Shown: in pieces, positions 37,002-46,060 of the stretch
Position numbering within the stretch: the stretch's first letter is position 1
How the letters are laid out: each line of letters opens with the position of its first letter
Assembly: GCF_047717795.1 (NCBI RefSeq)
Contig: NZ_CP159808.1
Coordinates: 992,001 to 1,056,000, forward strand
Length of the DNA stretch: 64,000 bases
Reading direction: 5' to 3'
Origin: Marisalimonas sp016777705
Lineage (GTDB): Bacteria; Pseudomonadota; Alphaproteobacteria; Puniceispirillales; Marisalimonadaceae
Translations under genes and position numbers: made by a program
Notes under the pieces: model-generated
Database searches by the model: none
Seen by the model: only the letters and a program-made list of their open reading frames with translations
What the model was told of the DNA's origin: nothing

Positions 37002-37049
37002 TGACTTAAATAGGGTTAAATAATTTTGAACAGTTTTTACAATAAAAGT

Positions 37050-37619
37050 ATGAAATTATTGATATTTTCATTTATATTGGCTCTCAATTTTAAACATTTA
37101 GCATATTCACAAACATCAAATTTTGAAAACAAGATATCCGAGCCACCTTTGTGTTCAAATAATAGAGGCGAGAAAGTTTATTTCAAAAATCTTAATTCTA
37201 AAACAGGAAGATTTACTGCAGGAGTTGCTAAAAGAGACATAAATGGTTTACCAATAATCTATAGATTTAATTACCAAAAATCATCAAAAGCACTTCAACT
37301 GTTTATAGACTTTCATGAATGTGCTCACCATCAAACTGGTGTTTTAGAAAAAAAACCTCCAAAACAAAATAGCTTTGAATACATGATGAAAGAAAGTATT
37401 GCTGATTGCTTAGCTACAATTCGAATTAAATCAGATAAAATTAATGGACAGTTTTTAATTAAAGAAGTTCTTGTTGAATTAAAAAAAGATATGACGATTA
37501 TTGGTTTTTCAAAATCTATAATTGAGAGCAGAGAGATGAATATTAAAAAATGCTTTAAAAAAAATATTTCATTGTCAACATATATAGATGACATTCTAAA
37601 TAAACGTAACTTAAAGTAG
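37050..37619 (+). CDS. Small secreted putative zinc metallopeptidase (HExxH)
   Basis: I do not recognise a named family. From the ATG at 37050 the product has 189 residues and a signal peptide (LLIFSFILALNFKHLAYSQ) predicted to be cut near residue 21. The mature part has HECAHH (H89, E90, H93), an HExxH zinc motif, followed 22 residues later by E115 in KESIADCLA, the ExxAD pattern seen after HExxH in many small gluzincin-like peptidases. Several cysteines (in PLCSNN, HECAH, ADCLA, KKCFKK) could form disulfides. A TTG at 37026 would add eight residues. Protease activity is inferred only from the motif. Confidence 0.6.
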   Translation: MKLLIFSFILALNFKHLAYSQTSNFENKISEPPLCSNNRGEKVYFKNLNSKTGRFTAGVAKRDINGLPIIYRFNYQKSSKALQLFIDFHECAHHQTGVLEKKPPKQNSFEYMMKESIADCLATIRIKSDKINGQFLIKEVLVELKKDMTIIGFSKSIIESREMNIKKCFKKNISLSTYIDDILNKRNLK

Positions 37620-37657
37620 AAAAATATATAACTTAAACAGTAACTTAATAAATGAAA

Positions 37658-37747
37658 TGGCGGATGGGGTGGGATTCGAACCCACGGAAGGCTTTCACCT
37701 TCGCCGGTTTTCAAGACCGGTACTTTCAACCGCTCAGTCACCCATCC
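37658..37747 (-). tRNA. tRNA-Ser (anticodon UGA)
   Basis: On the minus strand the 90 bases fold into a cloverleaf: acceptor GGATGGG at the 5' end pairs with CCCATCC, followed by G and an encoded CCA. The anticodon arm CCGGTCTTGAAAACCGG presents TGA, reading UCA and other UCN serine codons. A long variable arm (CGAAGGTGAAAGCCTTCG type) and the T arm GTGGGTTCGAATCCCAC confirm a class II serine tRNA. It is antisense to no gene and lies between the HExxH gene and the mltB-like gene. Confidence 0.96.
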
Positions 37748-37758
37748 AGCATTGAATT

Positions 37759-37787
37759 TTTTTAAACTAGGTTCACATTGATGGCAA
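37759..37787 (-). promoter_or_regulatory. Candidate promoter for tRNA-Ser
   Basis: Reading the minus strand, TTGCCA (37782-37787) and TAAAAA (37759-37764) are separated by 17 bases and stand 11 bases before the tRNA 5' end, the geometry of a sigma-70 promoter. The -10 is a poor match to TATAAT, so support is moderate at best. Confidence 0.3.
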
Positions 37788-37910
37788 GTAAAATCTAGTT
37801 AAATATTATTACTAATTAATAATTTTAATTTTTTGACTATAAATTAATATATTTATTTTTTTTTATTAATAAGTGTTTAAAGTAAAAATGCTTTTGAAAG
37901 GAATACAATT

Positions 37911-38882
37911 ATGTTTGTTTTTAAATATGTTATAATTTATTTATTCTTTTTTATATATTTTCCTTTAACTTCTTATGCTAGTTCTTCTGATAATAAATTT
38001 AATACTTTTATAAATGATATTTCTAACGACGCTCAAAAAAAAGGTATTTCTGCAAAGGTAATTAAGCAATTCAAAAAAAAGGCCTATTTTATTCCTAGAG
38101 TTATTGAACTTGATAGATCTCAACCTGAGTTTAAACTAACTTTAGATCAATATTTAAAAAGAGTTGTCACTCCTCTTAGAATTAAAAAAGCAAACAAAAA
38201 ATATAAAGAAAATAAAATCCTTCTAAACAAAATTGCTAAGCATTATGGTGTCCAGCCAAGGTTTATAGTTGCTTTGTGGGGTATTGAAACAGATTTTGGA
38301 AGATTAACTGGAGGGTTTTCAGTTATATCATCATTAGCTTCGTTAACTTTTGATGGAAGAAGACATGATTATTTTAAAAAAGAATTATTTAATGCTCTTA
38401 AGATTATTAGTGATGGACACATTTCCTTAAATAAAATGACTGGATCTTGGGCTGGTGCAATGGGTCAATGTCAATTTATGCCCTCTAGTTTTTTAAATTA
38501 TGCAAGTGACTGGGATAAAGACGGCACAAAAAATATTTGGACTTCAAAACCGGATGTGTTTGCTTCAGCTGCTAATTACTTAAACAAAGTTGGCTGGTCT
38601 GACAAAAAAACTTGGGGAAGAAAAGTTTTTTTAGGTGATAATAAATTTGAGCTTAATAAAAAATATATTTCTTTAAAAAAGTGGTCATCTAAAGGAATTC
38701 TAAATACTGATAAAACTAAGCTTCCTCAATTAGATTTAAAAGCTAGACTTGTTATTCCTGACAACTATGGTAACTATGGTTTTTTAGTTTATAGCAATTT
38801 TGATTCTCTTCTTAATTGGAACAGATCTAATTATTTTGCAATAGCTGTCGGCAACTTGTCAGACTCAATAAGTGAAAAATAA
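37911..38882 (+). CDS. Lytic murein transglycosylase, MltB-like (SLT_2 family)
   Basis: The 323-residue protein begins with a signal peptide (about residues 1-24, ending TSYA before SSS) and carries the MltB-type domain: FIPRVIELDRSQPEFKLTLDQYL, then WGIETDFGR with the catalytic glutamate, SSLASLTFDGRRHDYFKKEL, and GSWAGAMGQCQFMPSSFLNYA. It cleaves peptidoglycan glycan strands to anhydromuropeptides in the periplasm. No lipobox cysteine is visible, so it is probably soluble, as in the alphaproteobacterial lytic murein transglycosylase group. It heads a plus-strand cell-wall cluster with rlpA and a D,D-carboxypeptidase. Confidence 0.93.
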   Translation: MFVFKYVIIYLFFFIYFPLTSYASSSDNKFNTFINDISNDAQKKGISAKVIKQFKKKAYFIPRVIELDRSQPEFKLTLDQYLKRVVTPLRIKKANKKYKENKILLNKIAKHYGVQPRFIVALWGIETDFGRLTGGFSVISSLASLTFDGRRHDYFKKELFNALKIISDGHISLNKMTGSWAGAMGQCQFMPSSFLNYASDWDKDGTKNIWTSKPDVFASAANYLNKVGWSDKKTWGRKVFLGDNKFELNKKYISLKKWSSKGILNTDKTKLPQLDLKARLVIPDNYGNYGFLVYSNFDSLLNWNRSNYFAIAVGNLSDSISEK

Positions 38883-38885
38883 TAT

Positions 38886-39818
38886 ATGTATTCTAATTCA
38901 ATAGGCTTAAAGTCAAATAATTTAATCCAATTAATACTATTATTAATTTTATTACTTTTATTACAAAGTTGTACATCAGGTATTGAGGTTGCTGCAAATT
39001 TAGGGAAAAAATATTTCATTCCAAATAACAAAAAGAGTGATTCTTCAAATGCTGTTTTTAAAATTGGTAAAAAATATAAGATAAAAGGAAAATATTATTT
39101 TCCAAAGAAAGATCTCTATTATAACAAAACTGGAATTGCTTCTTGGTATGGTCCAAAATTTCATGGTAAAATTACAGCAAATGGTGAAGTTTATGATCAA
39201 TATGCTCTAACCGCAGCTCATAGAACATTACCTCTTCCTAGTGCAGTCAAAGTAACTAACTTAGAAAATAACAAATCCATCATTTTAAGAATTAATGATA
39301 GGGGACCCTATGTTAATGATAGAATTATAGATTTATCATCTAAAGCAGCCGATATCCTTGGTTTAAAAAAGAAGGGAACAGGTCTTGTTAGAGTTACTAT
39401 TCTAAAGGAGAAAAGTAAAATCCTTGAAAAGCTTGCTAAAAAAGGATATTTTCCTGAAATCAAAGATTTACCTAAACTAGAACTGCCTCAAGTAAATGTT
39501 CCAAAAATTAATAATGTTAAAGTTGTAGGTTCAAAGAAAAAAATATTAAAAAATAAAATAAACTATGATGTTAATAATTTAAATAAAGAGTTTAAAATTT
39601 TTATAAAATTAGCATCCTTTAGCTCTCTTAAATCAGCACAATTAATGAAAAAAAAGCTTTCATATGTTGAAAATGTAAAAATTTATAAAACAATGTCTCG
39701 TGACAAAGAATTTTTTCAAGTTAAAGCAGGTCCGTTTTTAGATGTTAAAAAAGTTGATGCTTTGCACTATTTACTATTAAAAAAGGGAATGCAAGGTGCT
39801 CAAATTGTTGTTGAATAA
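38886..39818 (+). CDS. rlpA: RlpA-type septal ring lytic transglycosylase lipoprotein with SPOR domain
   Basis: The 310-residue protein has a lipoprotein signal with lipobox LLLQSC near residue 29, a double-psi beta-barrel RlpA domain (GIASWYGPKFHGKITANGE to ILRINDRGPYVNDRIIDLS) with conserved catalytic-type Asp and His residues, a linker, and a C-terminal SPOR domain (about residues 235-310) that would bind denuded glycan strands at the septum. It begins 3 bases after the upstream transglycosylase. Together they likely act in daughter-cell separation. Confidence 0.93.
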   Translation: MYSNSIGLKSNNLIQLILLLILLLLLQSCTSGIEVAANLGKKYFIPNNKKSDSSNAVFKIGKKYKIKGKYYFPKKDLYYNKTGIASWYGPKFHGKITANGEVYDQYALTAAHRTLPLPSAVKVTNLENNKSIILRINDRGPYVNDRIIDLSSKAADILGLKKKGTGLVRVTILKEKSKILEKLAKKGYFPEIKDLPKLELPQVNVPKINNVKVVGSKKKILKNKINYDVNNLNKEFKIFIKLASFSSLKSAQLMKKKLSYVENVKIYKTMSRDKEFFQVKAGPFLDVKKVDALHYLLLKKGMQGAQIVVE

Positions 39819-39824
39819 AATTTC

Positions 39825-41003
39825 ATGAGGTTATTAATGCAAAAACAAAGAATAAATTTTTACTTATTATTTTTCTTTTTATTAAGTTTTAATTTTATAT
39901 GGATGAAAAAATCCATTTCTCAATTACTAGATATTAAGTCTCCAGCAAAGCAAGTAATAATCTACGATCATGAAGCTGATGAAGTTTTGTTTGAAAAAAA
40001 TGCTGATCAAATTATGAAACCTGCCTCAATGGCAAAAGTAATGACAGCTTACATAATATTTGACAAACTTAAAGATCAGTCATTGCAGATGTCAGATACT
40101 TTTTTAGTATCTAATAAAGCCTGGCGTATGGGTGGTTCTCGATCTTTTCTTGAACTTAATACTAATGTAAGTATTAAAGATTTACTTCTAGGTTTGATAG
40201 TTCAATCTGGAAATGATGCTGCTGTTGTCCTAGCAGAAGGTGTTTCTGGAGGAGAGGAAGCATTTGCAAGGGAAATGAATAGATATGCTAAAATTTTAGG
40301 TATGAATAATACTTATTTCACCAACGCAACTGGCTGGCCTCATCCAGATCTAAAAACAACTTCTAGAGATCTAGTTATTTTAACACGCAATATAATAAAT
40401 AATTTTCCTAAATTATACGAATTATTTAATGAAAAGATTTTTAATTACAATAATATTAAACAATCTAATAGAAACCCTCTATTATATTCTATGAATGGAG
40501 CTGATGGCTTGAAAACTGGCCATACTAATGAGTCAGGTTATGGACTAATTGGATCAGTTAAGAAAAATAATAGAAGGGTATCAATTGTTATAAATGGCCT
40601 TAATAGTAAAAAGAAAAGAACATTTGAAAGTAAAAGGCTCTTTAATATAGTTTTTAGAGAAACTGCTTTATTATCATTATTCAATGATAAGAAAAGCCTT
40701 GCTAGTGCAAACATATGGTTGGGCAAACAACCTCAGGTAGATTTAGTTGCAGAAAAAGCATTTAAAAAAATTATTTCTCCATTGGAATTGAATAAAACTA
40801 AGATAAAGATTCAATGGAAGGATCCAATAGCCGCTCCAATTACGAAAGGCGATAAAGTGGGAGATATTTTAATAGACATCCCAGGAAAAGAATTAATTAA
40901 ACAGAATATTGTTTCAACTCAAAACATTGATACAATGTCCACGTTTATGAAAGCAAAATCTATTTTAATGTATTTGCTTTATGGAGAATTTGTTGTCAAA
41001 TAA
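39825..41003 (+). CDS. dacC: D-alanyl-D-alanine carboxypeptidase (PBP5/6 family)
   Basis: This 392-residue penicillin-binding protein trims the terminal D-Ala of peptidoglycan pentapeptides. The N-terminus has a signal segment. The three active-site motifs are present: SxxK in ASMAKVM (S68, K71), SGN in IVQSGNDAAVVLAEG, and KTG in GADGLKTGHT. A PBP5-type C-terminal beta domain and an amphipathic anchor helix near the end (TMSTFMKAKSILMYLLYG) follow. It overlaps tmk by 23 bases. dacA, dacC and dacF cannot be distinguished confidently. Confidence 0.92.
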   Translation: MRLLMQKQRINFYLLFFFLLSFNFIWMKKSISQLLDIKSPAKQVIIYDHEADEVLFEKNADQIMKPASMAKVMTAYIIFDKLKDQSLQMSDTFLVSNKAWRMGGSRSFLELNTNVSIKDLLLGLIVQSGNDAAVVLAEGVSGGEEAFAREMNRYAKILGMNNTYFTNATGWPHPDLKTTSRDLVILTRNIINNFPKLYELFNEKIFNYNNIKQSNRNPLLYSMNGADGLKTGHTNESGYGLIGSVKKNNRRVSIVINGLNSKKKRTFESKRLFNIVFRETALLSLFNDKKSLASANIWLGKQPQVDLVAEKAFKKIISPLELNKTKIKIQWKDPIAAPITKGDKVGDILIDIPGKELIKQNIVSTQNIDTMSTFMKAKSILMYLLYGEFVVK

Positions 41004-41655
41004 CTATTACAACAAATCAAAAAAAGGTCTTTTTATTTCTTTTGAAGGTGGTGAGGGTGTTGGAAAGAGCACTCAAATAGAGTTATTAAAAACATCTCTT
41101 ACAAAAAAAAAAATTAATGTACTCTCAACAAGAGAACCAGGAGGGACTAAAGAAGGTGAATTAATCAGAAAATTTTTAGTTTCAGGTGAAATAAACTCTT
41201 GGGATACTTACTCTGAATCACTGTTATTTAATGCCTTAAGAAGAGAACATATAAATAAAATTATCAATCCTTCATTATTTAAAGGGGATATTGTTTTATG
41301 TGATAGATTTATTGATTCAACTATTGTTTACCAAGGAGTAGGGGGGGCGATTAATCAAACCCTGTTGTTAAGTTTACATAAAAATTTCTGTTATGATCTT
41401 TATCCTGACATAACTTTTTTTTTAAGTCTTGATCCTAAAGTAGGTTTAGATAGAACTTTATCTCGTAACAATAAAACAGAAAATAGATTTGAAAATATGG
41501 GATTATTATATCATCAAAAAATACAAGATGGTTTTAAAGCTTTAAGTGACAAAAATAATAAACGATTTTTTGAAATCAATGCTGAATTATCTGTTGAAAA
41601 AATTTCAAATCAAATTTACGACCATGTTATTTCAATAATTAAATCAAATGACTAA
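40981..41655 (+). CDS. tmk: Thymidylate kinase
   Basis: Tmk phosphorylates dTMP to dTDP. The 224-residue protein has the P-loop in SFEGGEGVGKSTQIELL, the TREPGGT substrate motif, the DRFIDSTIVYQG segment, and a LID region with ENRFE. The ATG at 40981 lies 23 bases inside the dac gene; the ATG choice is supported by GGAG-like bases nearby only weakly. An internal start nearer the P-loop (about residue 15) is possible. dac-tmk-holB-metG-tatD is a typical alphaproteobacterial order. Confidence 0.94.
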   Translation: MENLLSNNYYNKSKKGLFISFEGGEGVGKSTQIELLKTSLTKKKINVLSTREPGGTKEGELIRKFLVSGEINSWDTYSESLLFNALRREHINKIINPSLFKGDIVLCDRFIDSTIVYQGVGGAINQTLLLSLHKNFCYDLYPDITFFLSLDPKVGLDRTLSRNNKTENRFENMGLLYHQKIQDGFKALSDKNNKRFFEINAELSVEKISNQIYDHVISIIKSND

Positions 41656-42706
41656 TACAGCATTAAGCAATACATTTTTTTTTAATGATGAATTAAAAGA
41701 AAGTATATTTAATGCCATTTCTTCAAATTATATCAACTCCTTTATAATATCCGGGCCTGAAGGTTTAGGCAAAACAAATTTTATAATTAATTTATCTAAG
41801 TTTATTTTATGTGAACTAGAAAACGAAAATTCATTAAATTTAAGTAAACTTAAAAATTCAAAAAACATTTTTGATAATATTATTAAAAATAAATCCTTTT
41901 ACTTATTTGACAATGGGTCACACCCAGATTTTTTTCATTTAAAAAATACAATCGAAAATTTAGGAAAAAAAATTCCTATTGATGAAGTAAGAAAATTAAA
42001 ATCTTTTTTTCACAAGACTGTTTCCGTATCAAAAACTAAAGTTGCAATAATAAACAAAATAGAAGATTTAACCATAAACTCACTAAATTCACTTTTGAAA
42101 ACTATTGAAGAATTACCAGAAAATTCATATATTTTTATCATATCAAACAAGCCTTTGAACATAATTGAAACTATAAAGTCAAGGTGTACTTTATTTTATA
42201 TTAATTCACTCAACGAAATTGATTTTAATTATTTTATAGAAAAGAATTTTTCTAATGTTTCTCTCGAAGAGGCTAGCTTTTTATCAAGTATTAGTAATGG
42301 TTCTCCAGGTTTAGCTAAAGAATTAATAGATAACAAAACATATAATATTTATGATAATTTACTGGATGAAATTATTGATTATCATGCATCTACTTTGTTT
42401 TTAGAAAAAATAAACAACTTATTTTCAGTTAATGAAAAAAACAACGCTTTTTTATTTTCAAGTTTTCAACTAATAATTAACGATCTTATAAAAAAATCCA
42501 CTTTTTATTTAAACACTAAAAAGTTTGTTGATTGTACTTTAACAAAAGAAAAAACTTTAATTAAATTAATTTTAAATCACAATAATGGTTTAAAGCTTTT
42601 GAATTTACATTCAAAATTTGATAGATATATGAATTCTGCTGATTTAGTTAATTTAAATAAGTCTGAAATAATTATCGATACTTTAAAAGATTTGTTAGGC
42701 AAGTAG
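41648..42706 (+). CDS. holB: DNA polymerase III subunit delta'
   Basis: HolB is part of the clamp-loader complex. The 352-residue protein has an AAA+ fold with GPEGLGKTNFIINL, the NSLLKTIEELPENSYIFIISN segment, and the SRC motif in IKSRCTLF that supplies the arginine finger. Conservation elsewhere is low, as is normal for delta'. It overlaps tmk by 8 bases and precedes metG by 16 bases. Confidence 0.9.
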   Translation: MTNTALSNTFFFNDELKESIFNAISSNYINSFIISGPEGLGKTNFIINLSKFILCELENENSLNLSKLKNSKNIFDNIIKNKSFYLFDNGSHPDFFHLKNTIENLGKKIPIDEVRKLKSFFHKTVSVSKTKVAIINKIEDLTINSLNSLLKTIEELPENSYIFIISNKPLNIIETIKSRCTLFYINSLNEIDFNYFIEKNFSNVSLEEASFLSSISNGSPGLAKELIDNKTYNIYDNLLDEIIDYHASTLFLEKINNLFSVNEKNNAFLFSSFQLIINDLIKKSTFYLNTKKFVDCTLTKEKTLIKLILNHNNGLKLLNLHSKFDRYMNSADLVNLNKSEIIIDTLKDLLGK

Positions 42707-42722
42707 TTTTAAAAGCTTTTAT

Positions 42723-44240
42723 ATGAAAAACACTTATTACATTACAACTCCAATTTATTATGTAAACGACCTTCCTCATATTGGTCATGCTTACACAACA
42801 TTATCTTGTGATATATTGGCAAGATTTAAGCGTCTTGATGATTTTGATGTTTTTTTCTTAACAGGGACTGATGAACATGGTCAGAAAGTAGAGACAGCTG
42901 CAAATAATAAAAACGTTAAACCTCATGATTTTGTAGATGAAGTATCACAAAACTTTAAAAATCTACTTAATTGTATGAATTTTTCGACTGATGACTTTAT
43001 TAGAACAACAGAAAAAAGACATATTAAATCCTGTCATAAAATTTGGAATGCCCTTATCGATAATGGTCATATTTATTTAGGCAAATATGCGGGTTGGTAT
43101 GCAGTAAGAGATGAGGCTTTTTTTTTAGAGTCTGAACTAATTGACGGAAAAGCACCTTCTGGTGCACCAGTTGAATGGGTTGAAGAACCTTCTTATTTTT
43201 TTAATTTGTCAAAATGGCAGGATGAATTGCTTTCTTTTTATGATGAAAACAAAGATTTTATATCACCTATTTCAAGAAGAAATGAAATTCTTAGTTTTGT
43301 TAAAGGAGGATTGAAAGATCTTTCTGTTAGTAGAACAAGTTTTTCTTGGGGTGTAAACGTTCCAAATGACGATAATCATATCATGTATGTATGGCTTGAT
43401 GCTCTTACAAATTATTTGTCAGCTTGTAATTATTCTGAAGATGATAAAAAAGATTTTTTTTCTAAATATTGGCCTGCAAATATTCATATGGTAGGCAAAG
43501 ATATAATTAGATTTCATGCTGTTTATTGGCCCGCGTTTCTTATGGCAGCTAAATTGCCACTACCAAAGAAAATTTTTGCACATGGATGGTGGACTAATGA
43601 AGGTAATAAAATATCAAAATCATTGGGAAATGTTATTAATCCATTTGAAATAGTTGAAAAATACGGCATTGATCAAGTTAGATATTTTTTGATGAGGGAG
43701 GTGCCTTTTGGTAATGATGGAGACTTTTCAAATTCTCAATTAGTGAATAGAGTAAACAGTGATCTTGCTAACAGTTATGGAAATCTTTTTCAACGTGTAG
43801 TGTCGATGATTTGTAAGAACTGTGATGAAGAAGTGCCTTTAAAACCAAAGAATTTTAAAATTGAAGATTTGATTTTAATTAATTCTATCAAGGATCATAT
43901 AGATGATTACAGGTTTTTAATTGATAATCAAAAATTTGATCAATATTTAAAAAATATTTGGATTACAATAAGCAATGCTAATAAATATGTAGATGAACAA
44001 GCTCCATGGTCCCTAAAGAAAAGTGATTTTTCTAGAATGGAGGATGTTTTATATATTTTATTAGAGACAGTAAGGCAGGTGTCTATTTTACTTCAACCTT
44101 TTATGCCTGTTTCATCTAAAGCAATTCTGGATCATCTAAAAATAGCAGATGATGAGAGAGATTTTAAGTCGCTTGGTAAGATGTATGAAGGTGGTATTAA
44201 CATTTCAACACCATTACCATTATTTCCTAGAATTAATTAA
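42723..44240 (+). CDS. metG: Methionyl-tRNA synthetase
   Basis: This class I synthetase charges tRNA-Met. HIGH appears in DLPHIGHAYTT, and KMSKS in the variant form GNKISKSLGNVINP. The connective peptide has AGWYAVRDEAFF in place of zinc knuckles, marking the zinc-free short type common in alphaproteobacteria. The helical anticodon-binding domain follows. At 505 residues there is no C-terminal dimerisation EMAP domain. Confidence 0.96.
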   Translation: MKNTYYITTPIYYVNDLPHIGHAYTTLSCDILARFKRLDDFDVFFLTGTDEHGQKVETAANNKNVKPHDFVDEVSQNFKNLLNCMNFSTDDFIRTTEKRHIKSCHKIWNALIDNGHIYLGKYAGWYAVRDEAFFLESELIDGKAPSGAPVEWVEEPSYFFNLSKWQDELLSFYDENKDFISPISRRNEILSFVKGGLKDLSVSRTSFSWGVNVPNDDNHIMYVWLDALTNYLSACNYSEDDKKDFFSKYWPANIHMVGKDIIRFHAVYWPAFLMAAKLPLPKKIFAHGWWTNEGNKISKSLGNVINPFEIVEKYGIDQVRYFLMREVPFGNDGDFSNSQLVNRVNSDLANSYGNLFQRVVSMICKNCDEEVPLKPKNFKIEDLILINSIKDHIDDYRFLIDNQKFDQYLKNIWITISNANKYVDEQAPWSLKKSDFSRMEDVLYILLETVRQVSILLQPFMPVSSKAILDHLKIADDERDFKSLGKMYEGGINISTPLPLFPRIN

Positions 44241-44251
44241 ATGAAAGTTAT

Positions 44252-45037
44252 ATGAGTTATTTAATAGATACACATGCACATTTGGATTTTCCAGAATTAT
44301 ACTCCAAACTTGATTTAATAATAGAAAACGCTAAAAACCAAAATGTTTTGAAAATTATTACTATCTCAACAAATTTAAACAAAATTAGAAAAATTATTCA
44401 AATTTCAAATGATTATGATGTTGTTTATTTTACCGTAGGAGTCCATCCAAACGAAGTTTTAAAGGATAAAGACTATGAAAATTACTCTCTTATATCTGAT
44501 ATTTCGAATAATTTAAAATGTGTTGGAATAGGCGAATGCGGTCTGGATTATCATTTTGGAAATGAAGATAAAGAAAAACAGAAATTATCATTTATAACTC
44601 AGATAAAAGTAGCAAGAGACAAGAAACTTCCATTAATTATTCATTCACGAGATGCAGACGAAGATATGATTGATATTTTACAAGATGAATATAAAAAGGG
44701 GGCTTTTAAAGCTATTCTTCATTGTTTTAGTTCAGGTAAAGATTTAGCATTATGTGGCCTTGATCTAGGTTTTTATATTTCTTTTTCAGGAATAGTAACA
44801 TTTAAATCTGCAAAGTTAATACAGGAAATTGCGTGTATTGTTCCTAAAGATAGAATATTAGTTGAGACAGATGCTCCATATTTAGCCCCAACTCCTTTTA
44901 GAGGATCTGTTAACGAGCCTAAAAACTGCTTTCATACAGCAAAATTTCTATCAGAAATTAGAAATAGTGATTTTAACGATTTTACTAATCATTTATGTAT
45001 GAACTCTCTAAGAATTTTTGATAAGATGTTAAAATGA
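44252..45037 (+). CDS. tatD: TatD family metal-dependent deoxyribonuclease
   Basis: The 261-residue TIM-barrel hydrolase has the first metal motif DTHAHLDF, GVHPNE, the GECGLDYHF glutamate motif, IHSRDADEDM, LHCFSSG and the terminal aspartate in VETDAPYLAP. TatD proteins are 3'-5' nucleases with roles in DNA repair; the E. coli namesake is not part of Tat transport. It lies 11 bases after metG and overlaps the next gene by 4 bases. Confidence 0.94.
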   Translation: MSYLIDTHAHLDFPELYSKLDLIIENAKNQNVLKIITISTNLNKIRKIIQISNDYDVVYFTVGVHPNEVLKDKDYENYSLISDISNNLKCVGIGECGLDYHFGNEDKEKQKLSFITQIKVARDKKLPLIIHSRDADEDMIDILQDEYKKGAFKAILHCFSSGKDLALCGLDLGFYISFSGIVTFKSAKLIQEIACIVPKDRILVETDAPYLAPTPFRGSVNEPKNCFHTAKFLSEIRNSDFNDFTNHLCMNSLRIFDKMLK

Positions 45038-45822
45038 AAAGTGAACTTAAAATAACTGTATTAGGTACAGGAACGTCTGTAGGCATTCCTGCTTTAGGTA
45101 AGTTAGGTTGGGGCAAATGTGACCCTAATAATCCAAAAAATAAACGTCAAAGGTGTTCTATTTTAATTCAAAATGAAAATACAACTATATTAATTGATGC
45201 TGGTCCTGACATAAAAAATCAATTAATAGAACATAACATAAAGAAAATAGATGGTGTGCTTATTACTCATCAACATTCTGATCATATTTCAGGATTAGAT
45301 GAATTAAGACCATTTTATTTTTACAACAGAGAAAAAATAAAGTTATACACTAATTCTGAAACATCCATTTTTTTATTAAACAGATTTGATTATCTATTTA
45401 ATAGAAATAAAAACTCTCAATCTTATTTTGAACCACCATTAGAACTTATAAATATAGATTATTATCAAAATTTAATGGTTAATAATATTTCTATTCACAC
45501 AATTAAGCAACATCATGGTGTTATAGACACACTTGGCTTTATTATTAACAATACATTTGCTTATTGTACTGACGTCGTTTCTTTTCCAAAAGAGAGTTTA
45601 GAATGTCTATATAATCTAAATACTATTATTATAACTGGTTTAAGGTCTGCACCTCATACTGCTCACGCTCATTTTGATCTTACCTTTAAGTGGTTAGCTG
45701 ATTTAAAGCCACGTATTGCATATTTAACACATTTAAGCCCAGAGTCAGATCATGATACAGTAACAAAATTGTGTCCATCTGGTGTTTATCCAGCTTATGA
45801 TGGTTTAGTTATTAATATTTAG
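45034..45822 (+). CDS. MBL-fold metallo-hydrolase, PhnP-like
   Basis: The 262-residue protein has a metallo-beta-lactamase fold with LGTGTSVGIPALG, the dinuclear zinc motif THQHSDHISGLDELRPF, and late ligands in FAYCTDV and HAHFDL / THLSPESDHD. Layout matches PhnP-like cyclic phosphodiesterases, which in alphaproteobacteria routinely follow tatD, where no phosphonate genes are nearby. It is thus probably a housekeeping phosphodiesterase; the substrate is unknown. It is the last gene of the conserved block. Confidence 0.87.
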   Translation: MKSELKITVLGTGTSVGIPALGKLGWGKCDPNNPKNKRQRCSILIQNENTTILIDAGPDIKNQLIEHNIKKIDGVLITHQHSDHISGLDELRPFYFYNREKIKLYTNSETSIFLLNRFDYLFNRNKNSQSYFEPPLELINIDYYQNLMVNNISIHTIKQHHGVIDTLGFIINNTFAYCTDVVSFPKESLECLYNLNTIIITGLRSAPHTAHAHFDLTFKWLADLKPRIAYLTHLSPESDHDTVTKLCPSGVYPAYDGLVINI

Positions 45823-46060
45823 TTTACATAATATATATTATGCGACAAATGTATATTATTTATTATACAATATATTATATCACCTACTACGGTTATTATA
45901 ATTAACAAACTTACATAATCATATAACAATTAATAAAAACAATAAGTTATTAAATTTAACTAATAATAAAATTAAATTAAAAATTTAAAATATCTAATAA
46001 ATTGTGTCTTATAAATTTATAATATAATCTGGATATAATTTAATTTAGATGGAGATATTA
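45823..46060. other. AT-rich spacer between core block and catabolic region
   Basis: This 238-base gap is the widest in the window and almost all A and T. It contains runs of ATATATTA and TATTATAC that are weakly palindromic, but I find no gene, tRNA or clear terminator. It must hold the promoter for the downstream amidohydrolase; GGAG at 46051-46054 is that gene's ribosome binding site. It marks the change from conserved gene order to accessory genes. Confidence 0.5.

Noticed and set aside
37331..37741. Minus-strand open frame of 136 codons across the tRNA and HExxH gene
   Set aside because: It covers tRNA-Ser and runs antisense to a better-supported gene with a signal peptide; no homology-like features.
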